Source: Plutella xylostella (Eukaryota; Arthropoda; Insecta; Lepidoptera; Plutellidae). Taken from it: DNA of 64,000 nt. Location of the stretch: assembly GCF_932276165.1 (NCBI RefSeq), contig NC_063999.1, positions 8,186,501-8,250,500 of the forward strand, in the 5' to 3' direction. The position numbers and the translations under genes are program-made. The notes under the pieces were generated by a model. It ran no database searches, had not been told where the DNA came from, and saw nothing but the letters and a program-made list of their open reading frames with translations. Numbering within the stretch: the stretch's first letter is position 1; every line of letters starts with the position of its first letter. Positions 11,950 through 22,629 of this stretch are shown here, in pieces.

Positions 11950-12050
11950 AAAACTTTTAATTGGCTATGTATTATTAATCGAAATTTCTTATGTATAATA
12001 TTTAGCTGTAAGTTTTCCTATGAATAAATAAATAAATAAATAAATAAATA
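11950..12050 (+). mobile_element. LINE 3'-end remnant with AAATA tail
   Basis: TATGTATAATATTTAGCTGT, then GAATAAATAAATAAATAAAT (12021-12050). It resembles the 3' end of the LINE at 6900-6974. Confidence 0.45.
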
Positions 12051-13486
12051 TATACCTACGACTACATATATAAAAATATCTAATTATTTAGGCACAATAA
12101 GCAATAAATAATCTCAATTCTGGCCATGGTCCAATTTTCTTTTTCTCCAGAAACTGATTGGTCCATCAAATTAGCTAATAACAAAGGTAAAGATTGATAT
12201 CGACAATTACGACCGACCATCAATGAGATGTCCGGAAGAATCGCTGGGAACGTCTGTAAAGGCTGTGTTACCTTCACCAGAAATATTACTACTTATTTCT
12301 TATTCTTACTATCTTTTATCTATTCTCGGGATTTGCAACAAATTTCTACAGGGTGTTGCATTATGAAATTGAATTACCCTTTTTGCAACACAGGGTGGTG
12401 TGTCATAGGCGATTTTAATCAAGTGAATTTCAAGATGTTGGCTATATCCCTAAGTATAAGGTACTTTTTACCCCGGTATTTACACGGGAAACCCTTTTGA
12501 AGTAAAGCGCAGCTCGCGGAATAGGTAGTTAAATTAAATACAATAATACATTTTCCAAATCAATATAAACATTGTGCTTTAAGTGGATTAAGTGCAAGTT
12601 CTAAGTAACAAAGTTCTTCTAGTCCAGAAATTCCCGATAGCTACAAGAACATTGAGACATAATGGGATAATTTTTGCTGACGTAAGACCGGAATAAGCTT
12701 CAGTATAACCCGCAGCTTTATCCATCGTTCTGTTATTATCCAAACATATAACATGTGACCAATGACCGAGAGCTTTGGAGATTCGGCTAGTGGCCGAAAC
12801 TTTATGACCTGAATAGAGTAATATTATATTTAAATTCCTACACTATTACAAAGAAAGAAGAAAGAAATAGTTTATTCGCCTTCAAGAATACACAACATGG
12901 AAAAACACATAACAATACAAGTTCGGTACACAGCTTATACGATAAATAAATAAGAATATTTCATGGCTGCCAATCTCTTTGTCGTGCACAGTGATAGCGA
13001 AATGGTTCAGACTCAGCATGTGCTACATATATGTGTGCATTAGGTAAAACTTACTCTTAAACTATGTAGGTTTTTTTTTATTAAATAGGTACTGTAGTAA
13101 AGCCCTTCTTTAACTCCTGCCAAAAAGAGAGGTGTTATAAATTTTACGTGTAAAGATACACAGATATGTTTGTGTGTCAACAATTTTTTTTTGGACAACA
13201 ATATACCTAAATTATAATACTCTCTTGGGACAACGTTCTTTAGCCGAAATCTCTTTAGCCGAAATCCTCCGATACGTATTTCAATCCCTAGACCTAATAA
13301 TATTGTGGGCAATTATCTTTTATTCCCGTTACTCGTTAATAGCAAACACAATATTGCCCTAATATCAATAAAACTGAGATATTTGTCAATGAAAACAAAG
13401 GACTGTACATGTAAAGTGAAGGATAACGCTGTTGACATACTAGCATTTTGGTACTTATTTTTAAGTTAAGTTAGACCTATATTATA
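12051..13486. other. No gene seen
   Basis: Short frames at 12228-12500 and 13040-13362 lack motifs. A tiny inverted pair of CAGGGTGTTGC-like ends lies at 12352-12405. Confidence 0.5.
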
Positions 13487-13657
13487 CAGGGTGTTGCAAA
13501 AAGGGTATACTAAGCCGAAACCAGCATGTGCAGCATGGTATAGCTAAGCCCGAAAATGAAATCAGAATTTCAAAATTAGTGAAAAAAACTTTTTTCCATA
13601 GAAACTTAGTTGGTCACGTCACTTTTTAATATAGAAAATGTTTTTTTGCAACACCTG
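13487..13657 (+). mobile_element. CAGGGTGTTGC family, both ends present
   Basis: It starts CAGGGTGTTGCAAAAAGGG after TA and ends TTTGCAACACCTG before TA at 13658. The inside carries CATGTGCAGCATGG. It is shorter than the palindromic copies and has lost most of the right arm. Confidence 0.78.
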
Positions 13658-13904
13658 TATATCACCGCCTAAAAGAAGCCTTTTTTGATCGAACATTTCC
13701 CATAAAATGCTAGGTACTTAGAGGACCTCCAGTGATTGATTGGATCCGTTAATGACAAAATTGTGTTACACTTTTATTTTACACCAAACTCAATTTTACT
13801 TTTAACTTTTTGGGTAAGCTGCGACTGATCGATCTGGCCCGATATTGTACAGAAAAGGGCAGAGAAACCTGACCCCTCTCAGAAACATTGTTACTACAAA
13901 AGTC

Positions 13905-14170
13905 ACGGGCAATGAAAAGGTTCCACTGAGAAAAGCACCAAATTACTTCTAAACGGAAAAGGCTAGCTTAATGATGCCTTCTGCAACATTGAAAAGTACA
14001 GTCAGCTGCATAAGTAACCATACACTTTTGGACCTTGTCAATCTGAAACCGCCAATCTGATATCCATCCATTGAAATATTGATCGTCAGTTTGTCAAGGT
14101 ACAAAAGTGTATAACGACTTATGCAGCTGACCGTACATTTAACAGACCATCAGTGTTTGGAACCAAAATT
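13905..14170. mobile_element. ACTCACGGGCAATG element split by a younger element
   Basis: TCACGGGCAATGAAAAGGTT through GATGCCTTCTGCAACATTGA matches the left half of 10941-11179. The match resumes at CATTTAACAGACCATCAG after 14135. Between lies the 135-bp element 13999-14133. Confidence 0.8.
13999..14133. mobile_element. CAGTCAGCTGCATAAG element, nested copy
   Basis: Inverted ends CAGTCAGCTGCATAAGTAA and ACTTATGCAGCTGACCG, TA on both sides, inner CCTTGTCAATCTGA. Inserted into the ACTCACGGGCAATG element. Second copy at 56754. Confidence 0.86.
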
Positions 14171-14490
14171 GGTTCAGCTAATCAAAAATCATACACTGTA
14201 TAATTACGAAAGCTTTACTTTGCTTTGGTTGAATTTAACATACCTATTTTTGTATTGATTTTTCAGCAGCAATGAAATGGGTACAGTCAACTTCAACTGT
14301 TGTCGTAGAATCGGAGTCATTAATCATACAGGAATTTTAGCTCTACATTGTGCTCGAAATATCATATTTGGATAAGTTAGACTCTTGACAAAATTACTGC
14401 CTCAAATTTCGCATGAAATGCGGCAACACGCAAACTGTTTAAGTATATTTATTTATACACTGCGTAGGTATGTATGTATATAGTATTATA

Positions 14491-14556
14491 CAGGTGTTTG
14501 AAAAGAAAAGTTTGTATACTGAGCCGAAATGAGGTGACTCAGGGGGTCAGTGTAAT
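14491..14556 (+). mobile_element. CAGGGTGTTGC family, truncated
   Basis: CAGGTGTTTGAAAAG, then TATACTGAGCCGAAATG and TGACTCAGGGGGTCAG. It is cut off at the start of an AT-rich LINE tail. Confidence 0.6.
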
Positions 14557-14742
14557 TATTGTATTATCTCTTTGTAAATTATTGTGATTAAATTGTTAAT
14601 TTTTCTTGTTAATTAATATTATGTCCTAATTACATTTGATTGTTATGAACATTAAATTTTATGTTATTATATTTAAGTTAAAATTCAAACACAATGTAAT
14701 TTGTTTCTGAATAAATATACAATACAATACAATACAATTCAA
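14557..14742 (+). mobile_element. LINE 3'-end remnant with AATAC tail
   Basis: An AT-rich 3' UTR-like stretch ends in GAATAAATATACAATACAAT and four AATAC repeats. It abuts directly on a truncated CAGGGTGTTGC-family element. Confidence 0.5.
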
Positions 14743-14847
14743 CCTGAATAAGTTTTTTTCATTTTGGTGGTTATGTAAGTATTTTTCGTTTAAAGTTGAC
14801 ATTTGCTAACATAGTGACTATAAAAATATATTTAAAAAACATACATA

Positions 14848-14960
14848 CATATGCTCACGACTGTAATCCCCGAAGTGACTCGCAAGCGTCACCCGCTTTT
14901 TGCTGTACATTTGTACTCACGTGATAGGTCGCGAGCCGTATAGCCGTTTTTAAATGAGTA
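14848..14960 (-). mobile_element. Second SINE family, 3' body fragment
   Basis: Complement of GCGAGTCACTTCGGGGATTA and of TATCACGTGAGTACAAATGT-type sequence; it aligns with 42680-42790. Confidence 0.7.
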
Positions 14961-15789
14961 CAATTTAAAAAACTTATCCATAAATCACCTGCTTCCTTAG
15001 TTAACGATTTGAGAATTTGCTCCTACAATGAAAATTGTGGCACATTGACCAACCGAAGGGAGAAACACTGACAAAAGTCCTCCCTAAAAGGAAAAGGGAA
15101 GCTCTCGGGGAAAAAAGCTATATTCAATAAGCAGCTGTCATTCAATTTACATATTTTCAGTCAAATCTATTTCCTCCGAATTAATATACCTAATTGAATA
15201 TTTTTGTAATTCCCTTTAGTAGATCTTCGTAGAGATATTTAAATTTAATTTGCCAGACTCGTACAAATTCCAGAGACTAAATGAACAAACAAAGCTTAAG
15301 TAGGTACATTAGAAACTAGAGGTTTTATAAACATTACGATAAAGAAAAATAGAGAGACATACTTAAAACTTGTTTAAAAAAATCAACTCTGTACTTTAAT
15401 AAAACATCAGCAAAATTTTGTTTGCTAATTTTCTATAAATTAACCCCTTTGTCACATAATATGTTTGAGTTACTATACCAATTTTGAAACATCTTGTAGA
15501 CTATATCTATATTTTATTAACCATATCTATATTATTGTTAGGTAGCGTAGCTCACACAATTATTCACTTTCATCTCATAATCCAGTTGGCTTACTCGCAA
15601 GGGTGAAAATTCAGATTTTCAGTTTATGCATCCAGAAACTTTCAGATAATATTATCGCAAGGAATAAATCACATTTGCAGCCAGCCGTTAGGAGGTAGTG
15701 AGGGGCGAGATATCAGCAATGATTATGAAAATATAATAATGTAAATTTGTGTAGCGTCCGTAGTCAAGCTAGCTTCAATAATCGTAACT
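14961..15789. other. No gene seen
   Basis: Unassigned AT-rich DNA before the 5S-derived SINE. 16166-16660 is likewise unassigned apart from a diverged CTGTCTG repeat near 16510. Confidence 0.55.
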
Positions 15790-16165
15790 GATTAGGTTAA
15801 GCAACACATAGCAAAGTCAGTCATTGGATGGGTGACCGATCTCAAGTGTTATTTTTTTCTAGACGCTTCCGTGCTGCGGATGGCACGTTAAGCCGTGGGT
15901 CCCGGTTGCTGTTTCGGCAGCAGTCGTTAAGCCTGGTTAGATGCCTTCGGGGGCTTGAAAACATCTGGCAGTCGGTTGCCCAACCCAACTACTCTCTCAG
16001 CACAAGATTGCTTGTGTTAGGGTCCACCAACCCGCACTAGGCCAGCGTGGTGGACTAAGGCCTAAACTCTTCCTTCATTGGAAGGAGACCCGTGCCCCAG
16101 CAGTAAGGGCGTGATGGGTCGTGACGATGTCTAGCTACGACTAGCTAGGTAGGCAGTGGCCCGCT
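15790..16165 (+). mobile_element. 5S-rRNA-derived SINE
   Basis: The first part, TGATTAGGTTAAGCAACA and TCATTGGATGGGTGACCG (about 15790-15838), matches the internal promoter half of 5S rRNA. It is followed by a long body with GGGTCCACCAACCCGCACTA and TAAACTCTTCCTTC...GGAGACCCGTGCCCCAGCAG. A 5S head plus unrelated body is the SINE3 plan. It is not a 5S gene, because the first half of 5S is not recognisable. Confidence 0.72.
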
Positions 16166-16675
16166 TCAACCATATACATAAGTATGGTAAAAATAACTAG
16201 ACATTATTTACCTATTTACTCAGACACCTACATCTGCTATCTAGTTCACAGTTTCTCCTTAGAATAAGGAGTCAGAGGTTCGTTAAGTCTATGGTTCCCT
16301 ACGCGGTTGCTGACACAGCTACCTAAAACTTGCAGAATGACGAAGTTCTATCCAACAGGTAAGTTCCGACTCTCGTTCTAGATTACGATATTCAGTAACT
16401 TCCAAACTGTTTAGCTTCGATCGCAATTTAGGTTGTGAGGGAAAAGACTGCTGATTTTTATCATTAATCTTTTTTGAATTCATATTTTTTTTGTTTCCTT
16501 ACATTAAAAGGTACAAACAGCACCCTTATAAGATCATTTTGTTGATCGTTTGTCTGTCCATTTGTTTGTCGTCATAGAACCTTCATAAATACTTCCAATA
16601 TTTTCAAAAATATTTGAAAAAGTAATCTATAATTGCCTCTACTGTTATTTTGAAAAATATAATATATTCGCAGCG

Positions 16676-17896
16676 GAACAAAAGGGATTTCGAAAGAACA
16701 AAAATATAAATCTAGCTTTGTTTGATTTTTTGTCTGACGTAGTAACTTCATTGGACAAAAAAATATTAACAGTAGCTCTATATATGGATATGACGAAGGC
16801 CTTTGATCATGTTAAACATTCAGTCTTAATACAGAAATTGCAAGACTACGGAGTTAGAGGCAATGTGTTAAACCTCATCAAATCATACCTTAGTGACAGG
16901 AAACAACGAACTGCAGTAACAAGGCTCAGTGCAGAAAATAGAATTATAAAAAAATATGTTTCTATGGATAGGTCTGTTCAATACGGTGTACCACAGGGGA
17001 GTGTTTTAGGCCCTCTACTATTTTTTATTTACATAAATGACCTACCTAGAAAAACAAAAAACACTATGGTATTATTTGCCGACGACAGTACAATACTATT
17101 TAAAAACAATAATATAAATGCTTTAGAATCTGACATTACAAATACACTATCAGATGTGATTGAATGGCTCACCTCAAATAATCTACTAATAAATATTGAC
17201 AAATCGAATATAATGACATTTAAAAATAATTACAACCCTAAATCAGAATTAGATAATCTTGACATAAAATACAATAATAAAAATATAAATTTAGTTGAAT
17301 CCACAAAATTTCTAGGTTTGTACATAGACTCACATTTGACATGGAAGAACCATGTAGAAAGGGTTTGCTCTAAAGTTAAATCATTCGCCTACGCTTTACA
17401 TATGCTTGCAAAAGTGGTCAATCAAAAATCAGTATTAGCTGCATATTATGCGTATGTGGTCTCTACTCTGAGATATGGTCTTATCTTCTGGGGTAATTCT
17501 ACAGATAAACATATCGCCTTTAAGGCACAAAAAAGATGCATTAGATCAATCTGTAAATTAAAACCAACAGACACATGCAAAACGCACTTCATACAACTGA
17601 AAGTATTAACGTTGCCTTCATTATATATTTTAGAAATAGCACTCTTTGTGAAAGGAAATAGCGATCGTTTTGGAAAATTCAAAAGTAAAAGGTGTGGAAA
17701 TAAAATCAGCGCTGCCAGCTGCTCAACAGCTCTTTTTAAAAAGAGTGTTTTTGGTATGGCCCCTATAATCTACAATCATTTGCCGAGTTGTATAAGAGAA
17801 ATCAATGTACTCAATTTGTTCAAAAAATGCTTAGCAAAATTTCTTATTAGAAAAGCCTATTACAGCCTAGAAGAATTTCTTCAAGACCATGTGTAA
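16676..17896 (+). CDS. LINE reverse transcriptase, partial
   Basis: The open frame reads EQKGFRKNKNINLALFDFL from 16676; a TTG at 16718 is inside the conserved RT and is not a real start. Motifs in order are LYMDMTKAFDHVKH (motif A), GVPQGSVLGPLLF (motif B), LFADDS with the catalytic aspartates at 17081-17086, STKFLGLYID, then the C-terminal region to TAA at 17894-17896. There are no internal stops. The upstream endonuclease and RT fingers are missing, so this is a 5'-truncated, non-autonomous copy. Confidence 0.83.
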   Translation, partial: EQKGFRKNKNINLALFDFLSDVVTSLDKKILTVALYMDMTKAFDHVKHSVLIQKLQDYGVRGNVLNLIKSYLSDRKQRTAVTRLSAENRIIKKYVSMDRSVQYGVPQGSVLGPLLFFIYINDLPRKTKNTMVLFADDSTILFKNNNINALESDITNTLSDVIEWLTSNNLLINIDKSNIMTFKNNYNPKSELDNLDIKYNNKNINLVESTKFLGLYIDSHLTWKNHVERVCSKVKSFAYALHMLAKVVNQKSVLAAYYAYVVSTLRYGLIFWGNSTDKHIAFKAQKRCIRSICKLKPTDTCKTHFIQLKVLTLPSLYILEIALFVKGNSDRFGKFKSKRCGNKISAASCSTALFKKSVFGMAPIIYNHLPSCIREINVLNLFKKCLAKFLIRKAYYSLEEFLQDHV

Positions 17897-18175
17897 TAGT
17901 CACGTTCCTTGTAGCTGTGTCAAAAGTTTATATGTATAAATATTTAATTAGGTATATCTTTGACATGCATGCATTCATTGAATTTATCACTGTTTCTTAA
18001 TTTTAATTTAATTTTTTATTTATGTTTTAATTTTAATCTAATTTATTTTTAATTTTAAAACTTTGCAAACCCTCTTGGGTGGAGTATAGTTAAGCAACTT
18101 TCCTTTACTTATCATACACCAAACCAATGTACCTATATTCAGCAAAATAAATGATTTGATTTGATTTGATTTGAA
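16676..18175 (+). mobile_element. LINE, 5'-truncated RT, GATTT-repeat tail
   Basis: The RT frame is followed by about 255 bp of 3' UTR ending in AATAAATGATTTGATTTGA-type pentanucleotide repeats (18148-18175). The 5' break lies just before EQKGFRKN. The endonuclease and RT N-terminus are missing. It is probably a jockey/CR1-like clade element. Confidence 0.83.
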
Positions 18176-18429
18176 ATCTATTTTTGGTTTATCCGAAAGG
18201 TTAATTCCATAATATAATTATTCACGTCTAAGGTCTGGGGTATTATAATCTTCAATAGATCTAATGTATCCACCCGAATGTCTAATCATTTTTGAATTCT
18301 TACTATTCAATCTATTAGGGATTGGGGAACTGTAATCGGCTTTCATAAATTATAATATTAACGCACATTACATACCTATTGTATTTTCTTACTTAATGTT
18401 CACTTAATTATAAATAAATATATTCTTCG

Positions 18430-18518
18430 GTTGTCTGGAAGAGATCGCTAATTTAAGTTACTCGTAGATTTAAGTTTTTTATGGTGTGCAAATAAAGATT
18501 ATTGTATTGTATTGTATT
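18430..18518 (+). mobile_element. LINE 3'-end remnant with TATTG tail
   Basis: TCTGGAAGAGATCGCTAATT, then AATAAAG and ATTGTATTGTATTGTATT. The GGAAGAGATCGC word recurs at 31528 and (as GGAAGAGATAGC) 53363, so it marks a shared LINE 3' UTR. The LTR retrotransposon inserted immediately after this tail. Confidence 0.65.
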
Positions 18519-18522
18519 CTTA

Positions 18523-19447
18523 TGTAACGAAGTCGTTACAACAACGGTCAACACACCTACCCGCATCTCCGAGCCAACAACAAGAACGCCGCGGGGTGGG
18601 GCACCGCACAGACCACTCCGGGTGACCAGAGGGGAAGCGGGACGGCACGGCCGCCGCACCTATAAAGCACCGCGAGACCGCCGCTCCGGTACCATTCGTC
18701 AACTCCAGCTCCGGCGTCTGATCAGCTCCCATCCCGTGCTTCCTTCCCACTCACCCTTATTTGTATTTATGTATCTATAGCCTGCGTCGCGACGATCTGG
18801 TCTCGATAGGCGCAGCTTGGTTACCCCCTCGTTGTGACTGAGGCTTCGAGCGCGGCGCGGCTGCAATTATTAGCCCAAGATCCTGTACCCTTTATCCTTT
18901 CCTACTATTTGCTATAAATCCGCGTTTGCCCCTTCAGGGCCCTGTTTAAATAGTTAGATACTTAATAGATATCCTTATTTGTGCATTTGTGTGGTGAATA
19001 TATAGTTACAAGCTGTAAGTACTAGACATATAAGTTATTATTGTAAATAAAGCGGAGCCAGTCCCGCCTAATTGTTGTATATTGTAATCCGTGTTATTCA
19101 TTTCCATCCCGTACACCTACCGAGGTTATTTCCCTCCAGGGGCCTCAGGAATAAGGATAGAATAGCTAGGACCGCTTCACGGTCATATTATAATCCCCCA
19201 GGGTGACCGGAGACTCCTTCAGAGGCCCGGCACCGACTTGAGCTAGCCTAGGACCGCTTCCCGGTATACACCATTCGAGAGACATTCAGTACCAGCCCTA
19301 AGCACTAGGAAACCAGTAGTCATTAGGGTAAGTACATATTTAATATAGCATCCAACCCCTACTCTCGGGGGAGGCCAGAGGGGTCGATTCACCCAGGGGT
19401 CGCTCCCCGGTGGTCCAGACCCGCTCCAGCTGAACTGCTACATTACA
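18523..19447 (+). repeat. 5' LTR (925 bp)
   Basis: Direct repeat of 22630-23496 with TG...CA ends. It contains a TATAAA at 18661-18666 in a GC-rich stretch (candidate promoter) and AATAAA at 19046-19051 (candidate polyadenylation signal). Compared with the 3' LTR it has an extra 8 bp near 18980 and an extra block of about 50 bp near 19250-19300, plus a few substitutions. Confidence 0.93.
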
Positions 19448-19448
19448 T

Positions 19449-19459
19449 TGGCGCCCAAC
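19449..19459 (+). promoter_or_regulatory. Primer-binding site
   Basis: TGGCGCCCAAC starts two bases after the 5' LTR. From recall it is complementary to the 3' end of tRNA-Lys(CUU) including CCA. The match beyond these 11 bases is poor, so the tRNA identity is tentative. Confidence 0.7.
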
Positions 19460-19742
19460 TTAAAAATCCACGTATTTTCGTCAAGATCTAATATTATTAG
19501 CCCCCCCTAATAACACGTAAATCAATAGAAACAACCAACCGAACGACTTACCATTCAATTGAACTAACTGCCCGCAATCATTCTAAAAATAGACCAACAA
19601 CCGTCCGACCGACCCCGTTTAACAAAAATTACAATTCAAAAGTAAAGAAAAAAAATTTTTTGTTGGTCATTTTTATTAAATTTTTCTTAACCGATTACAA
19701 ACTGGCCCCGTTTTATAATAGATAATAAGTACACAACATCAA

Positions 19743-21590
19743 ATGCCAACGTCTTGGATTTATAACCTTAGTAAAGAGGAATTAATAAGGGAGAGCAAGG
19801 AAAGGAAGCTACCGACCGCAAATTTAACCGTAGACAAACTAAGAAAACAGCTAACCGACCACATCAGAGAAGAAGAGGAGGAGACCTTCGAGATGACATC
19901 CGAAGACCAGACCAGAACCGCGAACCAGCTGAACCTGTCGTCCATCGTGAGGGAATGGAATATATCGTTCGACACCGCATGCGACCCGGTTGAGTTCATC
20001 GAGCGTTTGGATGAACTGACGTCATCAGGTGACGTTCCGCAGGACCGATTACTCCAGATGCTACCGAAAGTGCTGAGAGGAAAACCGTTATTATGGTATA
20101 GAAACAATTCCGACACCTGGGACAAGTGGGAAGACTTCCTAAAAGACTTCAAACTATTCTACTACCCGGCGGGATACGAGAAGAACCTGCTCGAGATGAT
20201 CATCGCACGCAAACAACACCACCGTGAATCTTTCGTCGATTACCTGACCGACATACAAACCCTGATGAGAAGATATGGGAAAATGACCAAAACAGAAAAA
20301 GAAGAAAGAATATACGAGAACATGAACGCGAGTTACAAGTACTACATCAAGAAGCAAGACTTCACCAGCCTCGGGGAATTAATTAGACAGGCAGCCGAGT
20401 ACGAGCAGATCACAGAAGAATCCTCATCTCAACAGTGGAACAACCGACCAGACCGACACCGCCAGACACCGAAAACCTACCCAGAAAGATCACCAGAACC
20501 GCGTAAAATACACGAAAAATACGACAAGACCACGTGCTGTTGGAACTGCGGCAAAGCAGGCCACTCACACAAGGAATGCCGGGGCAGGCAAGTACTGTTC
20601 TGTAGCCAATGCGGAGTCCTCGGGAGACTAACGCGCAACTGCTGCAGAAGAGAAACCAAGTTCGGAGACACGAACATAACCGCTGAAGAAAGCCGACCAG
20701 AGTACCGAATCTTCGAAGACGTGAAAATAGGGGGAATCACGTACCGAGCACTAGTTGATACAGGCTCCACCAGATCTTACATCAGTAGAAACATCTATGA
20801 AGATAACTCGAGAAACGCTGATAAAGAAAAAGTCACAGGGATGCGAGTAACCCTCGCAGATGGCAGCGGCATGGACGTGAAGCTCAGAATAGAACCAGAG
20901 ATTGAGATCCGGCAGAGAAAAATAACACACGAACTCTTCGTGCTACCACCTTACTCACCGTCAAACTTAATCATCATAGGTATAGATCTCCTTAGAAAAG
21001 CAGGAGCCACAATAGTATGGGAAAACAACACCGAAAATACACCGAAGGAAATCCAGGAAAATAACCAACAGAAACCGTTAGTCGTCACACAAGAATCAAC
21101 ACCATCGAAAAATAATAAAATCAACGGCCCAAGTAAGTCGAAATCCCGCAAGCACAAGAAAATACCTAGTCAACAACATCCACCAAGGTATCCCGAAACA
21201 GCTTCAATCCAGGAACGAAAAGAATGGTTCGAGAGGAAAATGTTCGAAACCCATAATTCACCTGAAAATGACCCAACATTTACGATTAAAAACGGCTCAC
21301 TCCAAAAACGAATTGTAATTCCAAGATACGGGGTCAAGATAGACGCACAATCCCAATGGAAAATATGCGTTCCGTCAGTGAAAAGAAGGTCGATTATCGA
21401 ACAACACCATAATGGACAAGCAAAAACAAAATACCTAAGCACGACACAAATCTTAAAAAGTATTGCCGAAACATACTACTGGCCCGGGATGTACAAAGAT
21501 GTTCTTCATCATATGAAAAAGTACAAAGAACGACTAAAATCATCGTCATCAAACTCGCCGCAACCAAATTCCACCGAACCGAAGCAATAA
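19743..21590 (+). CDS. Gag-protease-integrase N-terminus fusion protein
   Basis: One frame of 615 codons from an ATG at 19743. Residues 1-45 resemble a SAP-like gag N-terminus (IYNLSKEELIRE). Residues about 110-228 are a capsid-like retrotransposon gag domain with LLWYRNN and FVDYLTDIQ. A zinc knuckle C-X2-C-X4-H-X4-C lies at 266-279. A second cysteine cluster just after it lacks the histidine (arginine there). The aspartic protease active site DTGS is at 339-342, with the closing IIIGIDLLRKAG near 415. After a basic, low-complexity linker, residues about 513-600 match the start of a gypsy integrase: FTIKNGSL, histidines 555/556 and YYWPGM at 578-583. The two cysteines that should follow are missing. 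RT and RNase H are absent between protease and integrase although the frame stays open. About 1 kb of non-coding DNA separates the stop from the 3' LTR. Confidence 0.88.
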   Translation: MPTSWIYNLSKEELIRESKERKLPTANLTVDKLRKQLTDHIREEEEETFEMTSEDQTRTANQLNLSSIVREWNISFDTACDPVEFIERLDELTSSGDVPQDRLLQMLPKVLRGKPLLWYRNNSDTWDKWEDFLKDFKLFYYPAGYEKNLLEMIIARKQHHRESFVDYLTDIQTLMRRYGKMTKTEKEERIYENMNASYKYYIKKQDFTSLGELIRQAAEYEQITEESSSQQWNNRPDRHRQTPKTYPERSPEPRKIHEKYDKTTCCWNCGKAGHSHKECRGRQVLFCSQCGVLGRLTRNCCRRETKFGDTNITAEESRPEYRIFEDVKIGGITYRALVDTGSTRSYISRNIYEDNSRNADKEKVTGMRVTLADGSGMDVKLRIEPEIEIRQRKITHELFVLPPYSPSNLIIIGIDLLRKAGATIVWENNTENTPKEIQENNQQKPLVVTQESTPSKNNKINGPSKSKSRKHKKIPSQQHPPRYPETASIQERKEWFERKMFETHNSPENDPTFTIKNGSLQKRIVIPRYGVKIDAQSQWKICVPSVKRRSIIEQHHNGQAKTKYLSTTQILKSIAETYYWPGMYKDVLHHMKKYKERLKSSSSNSPQPNSTEPKQ

Positions 21591-22629
21591 GTTACCTACC
21601 GACGACGTCATCACCCATCGCCAGATGTGCCTAGCCGCGGTACTCATGCGATGCCGAACGAAACGATTATTCCAAACCTACCCTCAGTCATCAATAATGA
21701 AGATCCGTAAAAAGTTAAAACATTTATATATTTATGACCTAGTCATGCCGTACCGTACCGTATAAATCTTATTAACTGTGTATAATTAGTAATTTAATTA
21801 ATTATAGATGTACAACCGAAAAACCACAATCTGTATTAAAAATATAGAAATAGGTAAAAATGTAAACGCAAATGCACACATTTAATACCGTCCGTCCGTA
21901 GTATAATATAATATAAGTAAATAAGAGACACGCAGATATGTTAAACGTATAACAACCACCTTTTTACATCCTAGTCACAAGTAAAAATTTTGCCCAGACT
22001 TAGAATAAGGATTGTAACATTTTTGAACGCAGCCCAATACGTTACTCTGTGAACGTACATAGGTTAGAATTTTGGTTGTTAATTCATTGTCAAGTGTCAA
22101 ACCGAGTAAATTTCAGCAGCGCAGGGGCACATGCGCCCTATAAATTTTACCTTTTAACTTATTTGCAATGTAAAGAAGTTAGTAAATTATATCCGTAAAT
22201 AACCGAAACTATATTATATAAGAAGGAAAATGTATACCGAGTACACAATAAGTTGTACATAGCCTACAATGTAAGTAAAATCAACCACGCATTTTATCCT
22301 TGCTCATGCTCTCGTAAAAACAAAATATTCACAATCTTTTGTATAGAAAAGAATACCGAATACACCGTTTCCGTCCGAATATACCTGCACTAAGCAAAGA
22401 TGAAATGCTCATGTACTATTTACCTTATAATCTTGTTTTTTTTTTGCCAAAGTAAATAATACTGCATACCGAAATAATGTAACTTGTAATAATAGCATAA
22501 AGATATAATACCGAATGCACAAATAATCCCGTAAAAATAACCGTTTAACCGCATATTCCCCTTTGACAATATGTATACAGATCTTGTGAATTTTTATCAG
22601 GTAAAAATTCTACCGTTGAGGGGGGAGAA
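21591..22629 (+). other. Non-coding 3' part of LTR element
   Basis: About 1 kb between the fusion-gene stop and the 3' LTR with no credible frame. It holds no recognisable RT, RNase H or integrase core remnant. It is studded with ACCG words (for example near 21748, 22200, 22351 and 22545), a bias shared with the 5' leader and the coding part. Confidence 0.7.
22618..22629 (+). promoter_or_regulatory. Polypurine tract
   Basis: GAGGGGGGAGAA lies immediately upstream of the 3' LTR start TGTAAC, the expected place for plus-strand DNA priming. Confidence 0.85.

Noticed and set aside
15790..15840. Possible 5S rRNA gene
   Set aside because: Only the internal promoter half is recognisable and it runs into an unrelated body; a SINE explains it better.
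18453..18780. Small ORFs in the GC-rich LTR start (also repeated at 22545-22857)
   Set aside because: They are in the U3 part of the LTR, on several frames, duplicated because the LTR is duplicated.
19760..21442. Several minus-strand ORFs under the gag frame
   Set aside because: They are shadows of the plus-strand gag-protease frame, which has clear domains.
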